In this document: positions 39,801 through 51,800 of the stretch, in pieces
Layout of the letters: the number at the start of each line of letters is the position of its first letter
How positions within the stretch are numbered: the first letter of the stretch is position 1
NCBI GenBank assembly: GCA_032718475.1
Contig: JAUCBJ010006028.1
Span: forward strand, 1-64,000
Direction: 5' to 3'
Source of the DNA: Nemertoderma westbladi
Taxonomy: Eukaryota; Xenacoelomorpha; Nemertodermatida; Nemertodermatidae
DNA length: 64,000 nucleotides
Position numbers and translations under genes: made by a program
The notes under the pieces: model-generated
The model's database searches: none
What the model saw: only the letters and a program-made list of their open reading frames with translations
What the model was told of the DNA's origin: nothing

Positions 39801-42800
39801 TTTATGGTCTGTATCCAGCTGATGTTTGCTGTTTATGGTCTGTATACAGCTGATGTTTGTTGTTTATGGTCTGTATCCAGCTAATGTTTGTTATTTATGA
39901 CCAGTATCCAGCTGATGTTTGTTGTTTATGGTCTGTATCCAGCTGATGTTTGTTGTTTATGGTCTGTATCCAGCTGATGTTTCTTGTTTATGACCTGTAT
40001 CCAGCTGATGTTTGTTGTTTATGGTCTGTATACAGCTGATGTTTGTTGTTTATGATCTGTATCCAGCTGATGTTTGTTGTTTATGGTCTGTATACAGCTG
40101 ATGTTTGTTGTTTATTGTCTGTATCCAGCTAATGTTTGTTATTTATGACCAGTATCCAGCTGATGTTTGTTGTTTATGGTCTGTATCCAGCTGATGTTTG
40201 TTGTTTATGGTCTGTATCCAGCTGATGTTTCTTGTTTATGACCTGTATCCAGCTGATGTTTGTTGTTTATGGTCTGTATACAGCTGATGTTTGTTGTTTA
40301 TGGTCTGTATCCAGCTAATGTTTGTTGTTTATGGTCTGTATCCAGCTGATGTTTGTTGTTTATGGTCTGTATCCAGCTGATGTTTGTTGTTTATGGTCTG
40401 TATCCAGCTGATGTTTGTTGTTTATGGTCTGTATCCAGCTGATGTTTGTTGTTTATGATCTGTATCCAGCTGATGTTTGTTGTTTATGGTCTGTATCCAG
40501 CTGATGTGTGTTGTTTATGGTCTCTATCCAGCTGATGTTTGTTGTTTATGGTCTGTATCCAGCTGATGAATCCTGTTCAATATCAAATAAATTATGATTT
40601 CCAATACTTTTCATTGAATCTCTAAAAACAACCAATCTTATTCAGTCATGTCTCGCACGGTACAGTATGTAGAAAGATTATCCGAAACTTGGAAATGCTC
40701 CAATTTCTTACATCGTTTCCACACGGCGTTGGCCAACGCTTCTCTGATTCCTGTGCTGAGACCATACGCATACGCGAAACGGGTGTTGGCCCCTGGATCA
40801 TAGAAATACAAGGTGAACGCTATAAGGTCATCGAAACGTCCAGAATCGACGACTCCCTTGATGTCGTCCACCATCTTCTTTTCGATTGAGCGTTTATAAA
40901 GTGGTGAAGCTAAGTCAATGGAAAGTTTGGTTAATGAAGGCAGAGATCGTAACGTAGTCATTAGGTTTCGGAAGTTATCCGTAGTTATATGAAGAGAGCG
41001 GACTGAACTAATTACATAGTCAGTGGGATTCTCAATAAGTAGACCATCCTCTAGTTCCAAACTCATTAGGTTAGGGAAGATAAGTCCTATTTCATCAAAC
41101 CTGACAGGAATAGGTTCATAGGCTATGTGTTGCACTGCCAATGTCAAAGCAGTGACCTGCGGCAATCGGGCATTTCTAACGGTCGTATTCGAAATAAAGT
41201 TAGGGAATTCGGTTGGGATCCATATTAATTCCAATTCAGATAAGTTTGGAAACTTAGTGAATTGATCGAGTAATTGAAGGTCCAGAGGATCATCACATTC
41301 CAACTCGATTCTCTTCAATTGATCGCCAGAACGATCAACGTCCTGTATGTGGTAATCAGCGATGATGAGTTGAGGTCCGGGATGATGAATGTAAAGAAAT
41401 CGGAGAGATAAGTTGATTTTGTGCCCTTTAATCAACTCATCAAAGTGCTCCTTCGAATGAAATGACTCCCTAAGTAGATTAGCCGATTCTGATGTCAGAA
41501 TCTCTACGTGCGGGAGCGAGCGATGTAAGCTGATTATATTGGCATGTGTTAAACCACAACACCACTGAATACCTAACTCCTGCAACCTCTCTAGTCGTTT
41601 TAATTTTAATGCAGTATCGATTGTGATATTGGATTTAGGAATGTGTAGAACAATTAGTTTGTGGCAGTTGTTAACGATACCAGATAGAGCGGCATCTTCA
41701 ATGTGACTAACCTTTATAGTTGTGAGCAGAGGAAACTCACTTGTAAAAACAGTGTTCAATATGCCGATATAACGTTGCCTGTAGCTATATAAAACTATTA
41801 AGGACCTGATTTCATTGGATATTCTCGGAAGCCATCGCAATATGATTTTAATCACTTTCAGGTTATCTGGATGAAATTCTTCGTAAAACTCATCGTCTAT
41901 GATGAGATGAACTGAACCGAAATACTGATCGAGATAAAGATCTCTGTAGGTGTCCATAAGATCGCCCAACAATGGTTCCTGTTGCGGTACACCAGTACGT
42001 GGCAATTCCTTGTACTTCAACTGCAACTGTTTAAATGCCATAACAAATGCGTGTAGAATGAATTTTCGTAGCTCAATGAGTAATTTTTTTGGCAGTTTAT
42101 CCAGCCATTCACAGAGAACGCTACAATGATCATTGTGTTGGTAACCAATCGCGTGGCATTCCCATCTCCGAGATTCTGCGTTTACTATTCCCCTAACTAA
42201 AGCCTTGATTACATTGACCACCCCGACTTCTTTTAACGATAATAGTCTACAGTTATTGTTAAGAATTACAATAGGTATTTTATCCATCATTCTTTATCTC
42301 AATAGACTTGATATATTAATAAGATATTTTATAATTTTATGATTTAATTTGCAAATATTTGTTCTAGAATGGTTTCGCCACGGGACTGCAAAAAATATAT
42401 AAAATATTTTTCTTCAAAAATGTCGGTATGACAACTCCGCGCGCCGTTAGAGCAGATTGTTTACCATAACCCACTATAATTCATGCAATACGCACAGCAA
42501 TTAGATTAGAATCCATTTGAATAACCCACGACGCGAATGCCGCTTCTCTATTAGTAACACGCTAATTTACTTGATTGACAGCAATGTCGAGTGGGCTATG
42601 GCAGATAATGGCTTGGAGGGGACTGATACAATACACTTATGTTAGATGAAAATTGAGTGTAAAATATAAAAGTAGTAGGGATTTTTGCGAGGAAAAAAGT
42701 GTCAATATCGACAAACCGAGAAAAATGTTGTTTTATACAGAGAATCCTGAATATCAGCCATAATTTCTTTATTACACAAATATTATGTGCATTTTTGGAC

Positions 42801-45800
42801 TCTGTCCTTGGAGTAATATTTCTTTCATTTTTCATATTTAACCGATGAAAATATTTAAAATTGCAAAAATTGTCGATAAAAATTCAATAATTTTTTTCAT
42901 ATAAAAAATTTTGAAGTATCAAATTTTGAATGGTGCTTTTTTGTCACGAAAAGTCACCACATTTCAGCCCTTCTATCAAAGTATAAAAATATATGAAAAA
43001 AATTGAAAATTATATAAATTTAATTTCTCTTTCATTAGGCATTAGGGGCAATGGTCACCTTAAAAGAAAATAATGAATTAAATTCTCAACTGAAAGTTTA
43101 TCTGGACTTCGTTGTTTTATCCTATAGGGGGCGTCAGTGAATTAGCCCGCATCCAATCACCCCGTTCCACCGCTTTCAGTCACATCGCCTGGGTACCAAC
43201 CATCCTCCCACCGACCTCCTTAGCCGGACTCTCCAACTCTTCCTCATCGTGTTTTATCGCTTGCGATGGTCAGAAACTCAAACTCTACCAAGCCGTTGTT
43301 GATGCCCGTTCGCTCCTTAAACAACTCAATTTGCTACAGGTAATTTGAGTTTAATCTTTCATGGTTAATTGGTTCTAATTTTAATTGGCTGTACTAATTA
43401 AGTTTCACCTAAATTTAAGTTTCACGAAAAATATTTATTGTTTAACTTAACTAATCGTTTAGGAAGAACAGCGGCAGAAGATTCTGATTGGTGAATCACC
43501 GGATCCTCTTCCATTCAATGTGATATCCAGCCAATCAACTGGTAGACCTGGTTGCATTATTGAGCTCGGTAGTCTCGACCAATCATCACAGGTTAGACAA
43601 CATTTAATAGAACTGTCAGTTCAGAACTGGTGTATGTTGATTTGTTTATTAATTTTAATTTATGGATAAATTATTTCATCATGCTTCTTTCAAAATTTAC
43701 AACTCCTCTGTTATATTTTTCTTGAAAGTTGAAAGCTTGCATCTCTAACATTGACAACCTATCAGAATCAGAAGTAACAACTATTTACCTACTGAATATT
43801 GAGCAAACCTTTTATAGCTGGTCTATTGTAATATAGACAACGATTTTTTACCAGCTGAAAGTTAAATGTATGTGTGAACCGGGATTTACCGAAGTTACCG
43901 GATATCATTGGTCGATATGGGTGTTCTGGTTGCATTTAACTCACATCTCTCGGAGGTCGTGGGTTCGATCCCCACATGGGGGCAAGTGGAGTTTTCGTTT
44001 CGTCACGAATGCTTTAAGGGACTAGCCAGGGCGCATATTATCTGCCTTGCATCTTTACATGGTAGCTAAATGGCGGTGCACATGGTGCATCGCAAAATCG
44101 GTGCAATTCGGTGAAAGGTGATGTAATGGCTTTTTGTGACTACACAGTTTATGGTGGAAACCTGAGCCCAGCTATTAATTGTACGTGATAGTTATTTAGG
44201 ACTAGGACAGGGTCCAGCTAATGTACGTGTTTGTGTATTTAGGACTGGGACAGCGTCCAGCTAATGTACGTGTTTGTTTATTTAGAACTAGGACAGAGTC
44301 CAGCTAATGTACGTGTTTGATTATTTAGGACTGGGACAGAGTCCAGCTAATGTACGTGTTTGTTTATTTAGGACTGGGACAGGGTCCAGCTAATGTACGT
44401 GTTTGTTTATTTAGGACTGGGACAGAGTCCAGCTAATGTACGTGTTTGTTTATTTAGGACTGGGACAGGGTCCAGCTAATGTATGTGTTTGTTTATTTAG
44501 GACAGAGTCCAGCTAATGTACGTGTTTGTTTGTTTAGGACTGGGACAGAGTCCAGCTAATGTACGTGTTTGTTTGTTTAGGACTGTGACAGAGTCCAGTT
44601 GATGTACGTGTTTGTTTGTTTAGGACTGGGACAGGGTCAAGCTAATGTACGTGTTTGTTTGTTTAGGACTGTGACAGAGTCCAGTTGATGTACGTGTTTG
44701 TTTGTTTAGGACTGGGACAGGGTCAAGCTAATGTACGTGTTTGTTTATTTAGAACTAGGACAGAGTCCAGCTAGTGTACGTGTTTGATTATTTAGGACTG
44801 GGACAGAGTCCAGCTAATGTACGTGTTTGTTTATTTAGGACTGGGATAGTACGATGATGTACGTGTTTGTTTTTTTTAGGACTGGGACAGGGTCCAGCTA
44901 ATGTACGTGTTTGTTTATTTAGAACTAGGACAGAGTCCAGCTAATGTACGTGTTTGTTTATTTAGAACTAGGACAGAGTCCAGCTAGTGTACGTGTTTGA
45001 TTATTTAGGACTGGGACAGAGTCCAGCTAATGTACGTGTTTGTTTATTTAGGACTGGGATAGTACGATGATGTACGTGTTTGTTTTTTTTAGGACTGGGA
45101 CAGGGTCCAGCTAATGTACGTGTTTGTTTGTTTAGGACTGGGACAGGGTCCAGCTAATGTACGTGTTTGTTTGTTTAGGACTGTGACAGAGTCCAGTTGA
45201 TGTACGTGTTTGTTTGTTTAGGACTGGGACAGGGTCAAGCTAATGTACGTGTTTGTTTGTTTAGGACTGGGACAGAGTCCAGCTAATGTACGTGTTTGTT
45301 TGTTTAGGACTGGGACAGAGTCCAGTTGATGTACGTGTTTGTTTGTTTAGGACTGGGACAGGGTCAAGCTAATGTACGTGTTTGTTTGTTTAGGACTGGG
45401 ACAGAGTCCAGCTAATGTACGTGTTTGTTTGTTTAGGACTGGGACAGAGTCCAGTTGATGTACGTGTTTGTTTGTTTAGGACTGGGACAGGGTCAAGCTA
45501 ATGTACGTGTTTGTTTGTTTAGGACTGGGACAGAGTCCAGCTAATGTACGTGTTTGTTTGTTTAGGACTGGGACAGAGTCCAGTTGATGTACGTATTTCC
45601 CGAACAGTTTATTATTGGCGGTAATACTTCGTTCGCAAGCAAACCTGCTGCCGAGACTCCAACCGACAACAGCTCCCCTCTACTCGACCTCTTTAAGGAG
45701 CGATTCTTCGTCGTGGTTCTCGAGAGCGATACGATACACATGTGGTTCCTTTCTATTACTATTCGTAATTCTGGAGTTGCATCCTTTAGCCAATGTTAGT

Positions 45801-48800
45801 GCTAAACGTGTGAGCCACTTGGGGTCACTATTATAAGACAATGAGAGGCACAACAGCAGCCGCTAACATAGCAGATAACATAGAAAATGTTTTAAGAAAC
45901 CCTAAAGTTATTTTTATAACCAACCCTTTGCTAAAGTTGATGATGTGTCTAAAACTCTAAATCACAATAACTATTTTATTATACTAATATACCGGGCATT
46001 TATTTTAATCCAGACAGATAATACCAGAACCCTATAAGTTCATCTTGAAATCATTGTCGTGCATCTGTTTAGGGAGAGCGCCAATGTGATTGTGTTACAA
46101 TATTACCATTACAGCTACTAAGAAACTTATAACTCAATCTACGACCTTATCCGTGGACCCTGATTGGTCATCCGACGATGACTCAGACAACGTTTACGAG
46201 GAGTTCTCATCGATGTCGAATTTCTATAATCGTATGAGAACAACCGCATCTAATAATTCCACAGCTAAACTTCATGTTAACACTAAAAAGGTATAAAAAC
46301 TAATTTATTAAGCTATCAATGTAATATAATAATTTATTTTCACAAAATAATTTAAAAAATGTTTGAAAAATGTTACTTTTTGCTTTTTGTTACATTTTAT
46401 AAGTTTTTAAGCTCTTTTTATCTCTTTCTTTTTTTTATATTCATACATTATTGAAAGATTTTAACATTTTAAATTCTCAATTTCACATTGAGTCAATGAA
46501 TTTCTAGAAACTATTCCACAAAAAAGAGTTTCATAAAGTCGTATCGGATACGGACTTTTATAAGTTACTCTTTATCTACTTTTTTTTACCCCCAATGTGG
46601 TTTATTGTATCGCTAATGTTCGTCACAGGTTTATTGTAAGGCGCTCCCGCTACCTTCCGACGCCTTCATCCTGCATTCCACTGTCGCAGCTGGACACCTC
46701 AGCAGCAGCAGTATCTACCCGGCCTGCACCGCTCCGTATCTCATAGCAACCAGTTGCACCGACTCGTATCTGCGATTCTGGACCTGCGAGTTTTCGGACC
46801 CGGGGGCCCCCGCTCGAGGTTGGTAATGTATCTGTTTGATTCGGAATCCCGGTCAATTGTAATATAAAGTATTTAATGTCGTTGGTTCTCGTTTGTTTCC
46901 TACATTTTTATTATATTTATCGCGCAGATACATTCAACGACATTCCTGGTTACCTGAAACCGTCCAACTTCCACTGGACGCAATGGAAAATGGACCAATC
47001 GGAGAGCAGTTCGTTGGCGTTGCCTGGACGACCTTTAGCATTAAGTTGTGCACATAATTCGCGACTCTGTTGCGCGTACTTTATCGGCATGGATATTGGC
47101 GTCAGCGTTTACGAGTGCGAAAGTACCGGAGGCTCCAAGTGGGTTCTCGAAGATATTCTTAAACCAGGATCGCCAATTGTAAGTTATATTCCGTATCCCA
47201 TATTGTAATGTACTGGGACTTGTATCTGTTTAAGGAACATCGAAATAAACCCATCTAATTACAAGCAAAAGTGAAACAAACCGTAACCTGTGCTATTTGA
47301 CGTTTATTGTTTTGGTTATAACCTGCTCATTTTCCTTTTTGGAGAATTAACATTGCTGATTCGCAAATTATGTGATATGCGCCGTATCTGGCGCACCTAT
47401 TGCGTTGCTGTAAATCTTTAACCCCCCGCCCCCCCTCCCGCAGCCCGCTACGCCACCTATACAACCCGTCGCCGCTCACAACCCAATGAGAACGTCACCA
47501 TCGTTACGACGCAAGATGTTCCGAAAGGAATCCCTCGACATCGCCGGGGATTCTCTTCCTTATTTCGCTCGGAGCGTCGATTCTCTCGAAGTGACTGACA
47601 GTGAAGCGGACGGGTCTGTTAGACACCCGCCATTTATGTATAAGGTGAGTTGATTCTTAAACAATGTAAACGAGAAACTCACCGCATGCGTTTATCTGCC
47701 GAAGTTTATCGTAACGAGCGTATTAGCCCTAAGTTGATGAGAATAGTTTGTCTTATAGCTCCCAGATAGATGTTTACAGCTTTACACTAAAATATTTGAA
47801 TTGTTTTAGGCATTTGAGTTAATCTCCGAGGTTGCCAAGCAACCGTTGCAGTTAGACTGGGTTTCCATGGAGGATGGGTCTCATTTGTTAACCGTGGCTG
47901 TCGGTTCTAGAGTTATTGCCTACGCACCGGTTTCGAGTTATTATTTACAACTAACTAGTCAACAAGAAGAACGAACTCCCATTGTTAAGGTTACTGGGGG
48001 ATACAAAGCATTGATGCGACAGGTTTGTTACAAATAACAGCTAATTTTGTATTTCACATCTATTAATTTTTCATAGTTTTTAAAATACTCTAGTTTATCC
48101 TGTATTTCAGCACCCGCTTCCTCCTCTGTTGTCTCTGTATCTGTCTCTGTATCTGTCTCTGTATAGCCGTCTCTGTATCCTTTTAGCCGAGTGTAGCTGC
48201 CACACTTCTGTCCCCGCAGCCTCCCTCTGTTGTAGCCATCTCTGTATCCTTTTAGCCGAGTGTAGCTGCTCCACTTCTGTCCCCGCAGCCTCCCTCTGTT
48301 GTAGCCGTCTCTGTATCCTTTTAGCCGAGTGTAGCTGCCACACTTCTGTCCCCGTAGCCTCCCTCTGTTGTAGCCGTCTCTGTATCCTTTTAGCCGAGTG
48401 TAGCTGCTACACTTCTGTCCCCGTAGCCTCCCTCTGTTGTAGCCGTCTCTGTATCCTTTTAGCCGAGTGTAGCTGCTACACTTCTGTCCCCGTAGCCTCC
48501 CTCTGTTGAAGCCGTCTCTGTATCCTTTTAGCCGAGTGTATCTGCTACACTTCTGTCCCCGTAGCCTCCCTCTGTTGTAGCCGTCTCTGTATCCTTTTAG
48601 CCGAGTGTAGCTGCTACACTTCTGTCCCCGTAGCCTCCCTCTGTTGTAGCCGTCTCTGTATCCTTTTAGCCGAGTGTAGCTGCTACACTTCTGTCCCCGT
48701 AGCCTCCCTCTGTTGTAGCCGTCTCTGTATCCTTTTAGCCGAGTGTAGCTGCTACACTTCTGTCCCCGTAGCCTCCCTCTGTTGTAGCCGTCTCTGTATC

Positions 48801-51800
48801 CTTTTAGCCGAGTGTAGCTGCCACACTTCTGTCCCCGCAGCCTCCCTCTGTTGTAGCCGTCTCTGTATCCTTTTAGCCGAGTGTAGCTGCTACACTTCTG
48901 TCCCCGTAGCCTCCCTCTGTTGTAGCCGTCTCTGTATCCTTTTAGCCGAGTGTAGCTGCTACACTTCTGTCCCCGCAGCCTCCCTCTATTGTATAGCCGT
49001 CTCTGTATCCTTTTAGCCGAGTGTAGCTGCTACACTTCTGTCCCCAACGCCCGTGGAGATCTCCGAACATCCAGGGACCTCCCGTTGGATGCAGTTACGA
49101 GAGATTGACTTACAGAGCGCCGATGGTCTACCAGCCCAACCAGTTCTCATTGCGTGGCTACGGAATGGTGTGCTAATGGTTGGTCTAGAGAATGAAATGC
49201 ATATCTACACACAATGGAACCCGCAGACACCCTTTGTAGTCTCCATTGGTTAGTTGGTTTGTAATTATTGGACCTGTTGTTCCATGATTATCAGTGTTGA
49301 CGGTGTAATAGATCGACTGTTTGTTCTTCACTGTGCACTTATAGCTAACGATACTGGCTCATTTATAGGCGACGGCAGTAGCAGTATTGAACAGAGTTTA
49401 TCCGAGATTCAGTTTGTTGTGTCACCCAGACGCTCCAAAAAACGACCCACGCCTGCGGCCGCTATCGGTAGGGACTTCAGCTTTGATTCTGGATTCAAGC
49501 TTGGTATGTTAAGTATTACGTAAAAAGTTAAAGTTAGGTATTATATTAATTACATAGAAGTTAGGTAAGTAGAGTAATTAATTAAATCGGTAAGGTAGAA
49601 CTGGTAGGTATTATTTAGGTAAGATAAGTATAAATTATGTTAAGTTCGGTTTTAACTAGGTTATGTTAGGTATTAGGTTAGGTTTGCGTTTGGTGTTAAC
49701 TAAGATTCGTTATTTAGGTTTAATCTAATATGTCACATGCTGATGATAAGCCCCTATAGTTGCGGTTACGTTTAAATTATTGTTCATTTTCAATTATTAA
49801 TTTGTTCCCGAATTAATTGCTTGTTGTTTTGGTTTAGGGTTGTTTGAGGAAGCCCGTTTAGTGGCTCCTGTTCTGCCTCAGTATCACCCCAAACAGCTCC
49901 AGGAACTGCTTAGCAGTGGGAAGATGAAACGAGTTAAAGCTATTCTCGCTCACTTAGTGCGAACCGTGGCTGGCGAGAAGGCTGTTAACCGGGTACTAGC
50001 TGTAGGTTAGTACATTACTGAACCAGGTGGTTTATTATTGTAAAAGTCGAGTTTATTTCTGGAACAGTCAATAAATCAGCTTCAATAAATCAGCAAAAAA
50101 TCTAACAGCCTACCGTTATGAATGACGTTATGACGGTCATATTAGTTATCATTAAACGGCCAATATACTCTAACCTTTCTCGTAAAACTCACTTTATTTC
50201 ATTTTAAACATTATGAGTCTGCACTTTATTTCATTATAAACATTACGAGTCTGCACTTTATTTCATTATAAACATTACGAGTCTGCACTTTATTTCAATT
50301 TAAACATTACGAGTCTGCACTTTATTTCAATTTAAACATTTCGAGTCTGCACTTTATTTCATTATAAACATTACGAGTCTGCACTTTATTTCATTATAAA
50401 CATTACGAGTCTGCACTTTATTTCAATTTAAACATTACGAGTCTGCACTTTATTTCAATTTAAACATTTCGAGTCTGCACTTTATTTCATTATAAACATT
50501 ACGAGTCTGCACTTTATTTCATTATAAACATTACGAGTCTGCACTTTATTTCATTATAAACATTACGAGTCTGTACTTTATTTCATTATAAACATTACGA
50601 GTCTGTACTTTATTTCATTAGGCGACGACACCTCCTGTTATCCACCCCGACGAGGTTCCTTCCGAGTTCGAACTATCTCGATTAGCGGAACTTCTCCCAA
50701 AGACGCTCCGGCCCTTTCTGAATGCGCCGCGGCCGACAGTGTGCGGTTGGATTACGTGGAGATCACTTCTATTCCTCCCCTACCGCTGCACGCCCTGCTG
50801 GCTGTGGAGGCTGACATAATAGGGGCGCATACTGGGGGAGGAGGGGCAGCTAACTCAGTTGACGTTAAACAACCAGTAGTAGCTACAGAGTAAGCATACT
50901 GAAAGTAATACTGAGGGGGGGGGGCAGCTCGATTTTCGGTTAGGGATAGTCAAGGCATTAATCTAAAGTAAATCTGTCATGGAGTAGGTGGTGAGTTGAG
51001 TCTAACCCTCTGCCATGGAGTAGGTGGTGAGGTGAGTCTAAACCAGCCTGTAAAAATCACCCCAATTCCTGCCGGTGATTTCATATTTGTCAGACATTTT
51101 TTATTTATTTATTAGAACCACGCCGGATAATTATTCCTCGTTGTTTGAGTTGCCAACTGAAGAAGATTTGGATAACAATTTGTTCGAGAAGCCGAGAACG
51201 TTGTCCAGAGGACGGGAGATTTCTCCTTCTCAATTTGGACCGGCGCAGGTGAGAATAGTTCCTCAGCCGATAGTGAGTGAGGATAGTTCCTCAACCGATA
51301 ATAGGTGAAAATAGTTCCTCAACCGATAGTGAGTGAGAATATAGTACCTCAAACCGATAGTGAGTGAGAATAGTTCATCAACCGATAGTGAGTGAGAATA
51401 GTTCATCAACCGATAGTGAGTGAGAATAGTTCCTCAACCGATAGTTAGTGAGAATAGTTCATCAACCGATAGTGAGTGATAATAGTTCCTCAACCGATAG
51501 TTAGTGAGAATAGTTTCGCAAACCGATAGTGAGTGAGAATAGTTCCTCTGCCGATAATGAGTGAGAATTAGTTCCTCAACCGATAGTGAATGAGAATAGT
51601 TCCTCAACCGATAGTGAGTGAGAATAGCTCCTCAACCGATAGTGAATGAGAATAGTTCATCAACCGATAGTGAGTGAGAATAGTTCCCCAACCGATAGTT
51701 AGTGAGAATAGTTTCGCAAACCGATAGTGAGTGAGAATAGTTCCTCTGCCGATAATGAGTGAGAATAGTTCCTCAACCGATAGTGAGTGAGAATAGTTCC

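Larger units (their letters stand above)
3836..43127 (+). other. 39.3-kb intron between exons 5 and 6
   Basis: Donor GTGAGT at 3836, acceptor CCTATAG ending at 43127. It separates two adjacent conserved residues of the family motif SKSG|GVSELARI, so its identity as an intron is firm. It holds a possible ratchet site (3954/3955), the 31-bp array (4167-40568), an antisense LRR-like gene (40638-42290), and about 840 bp of AT-rich sequence with no recognised element (42291-43127). Confidence 0.95.

Noticed and set aside
4167..40568. CRISPR-like or centromeric array
   Set aside because: Units are directly head to tail without spacers, in an animal intron of a well-conserved gene. A centromeric role cannot be supported from one locus.
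40689..40889. Plus-strand frame opposite the LRR-like gene
   Set aside because: Shadow of the minus-strand gene, short and without family resemblance.
42596..42835. Minus-strand 79-codon frame upstream of the LRR-like gene
   Set aside because: AT-rich, no similarity or splice support. It more likely lies in the promoter or intron region.
43940..43985. Functional tRNA gene
   Set aside because: Only the T-arm is well formed; acceptor, D and anticodon arms cannot be completed, so it is called a SINE remnant.
48129..48509. Cys/Ser-rich 126-codon open frame
   Set aside because: It stays open only because the 69-bp unit is a multiple of three. It is not the DMXL frame and has no independent exon evidence.
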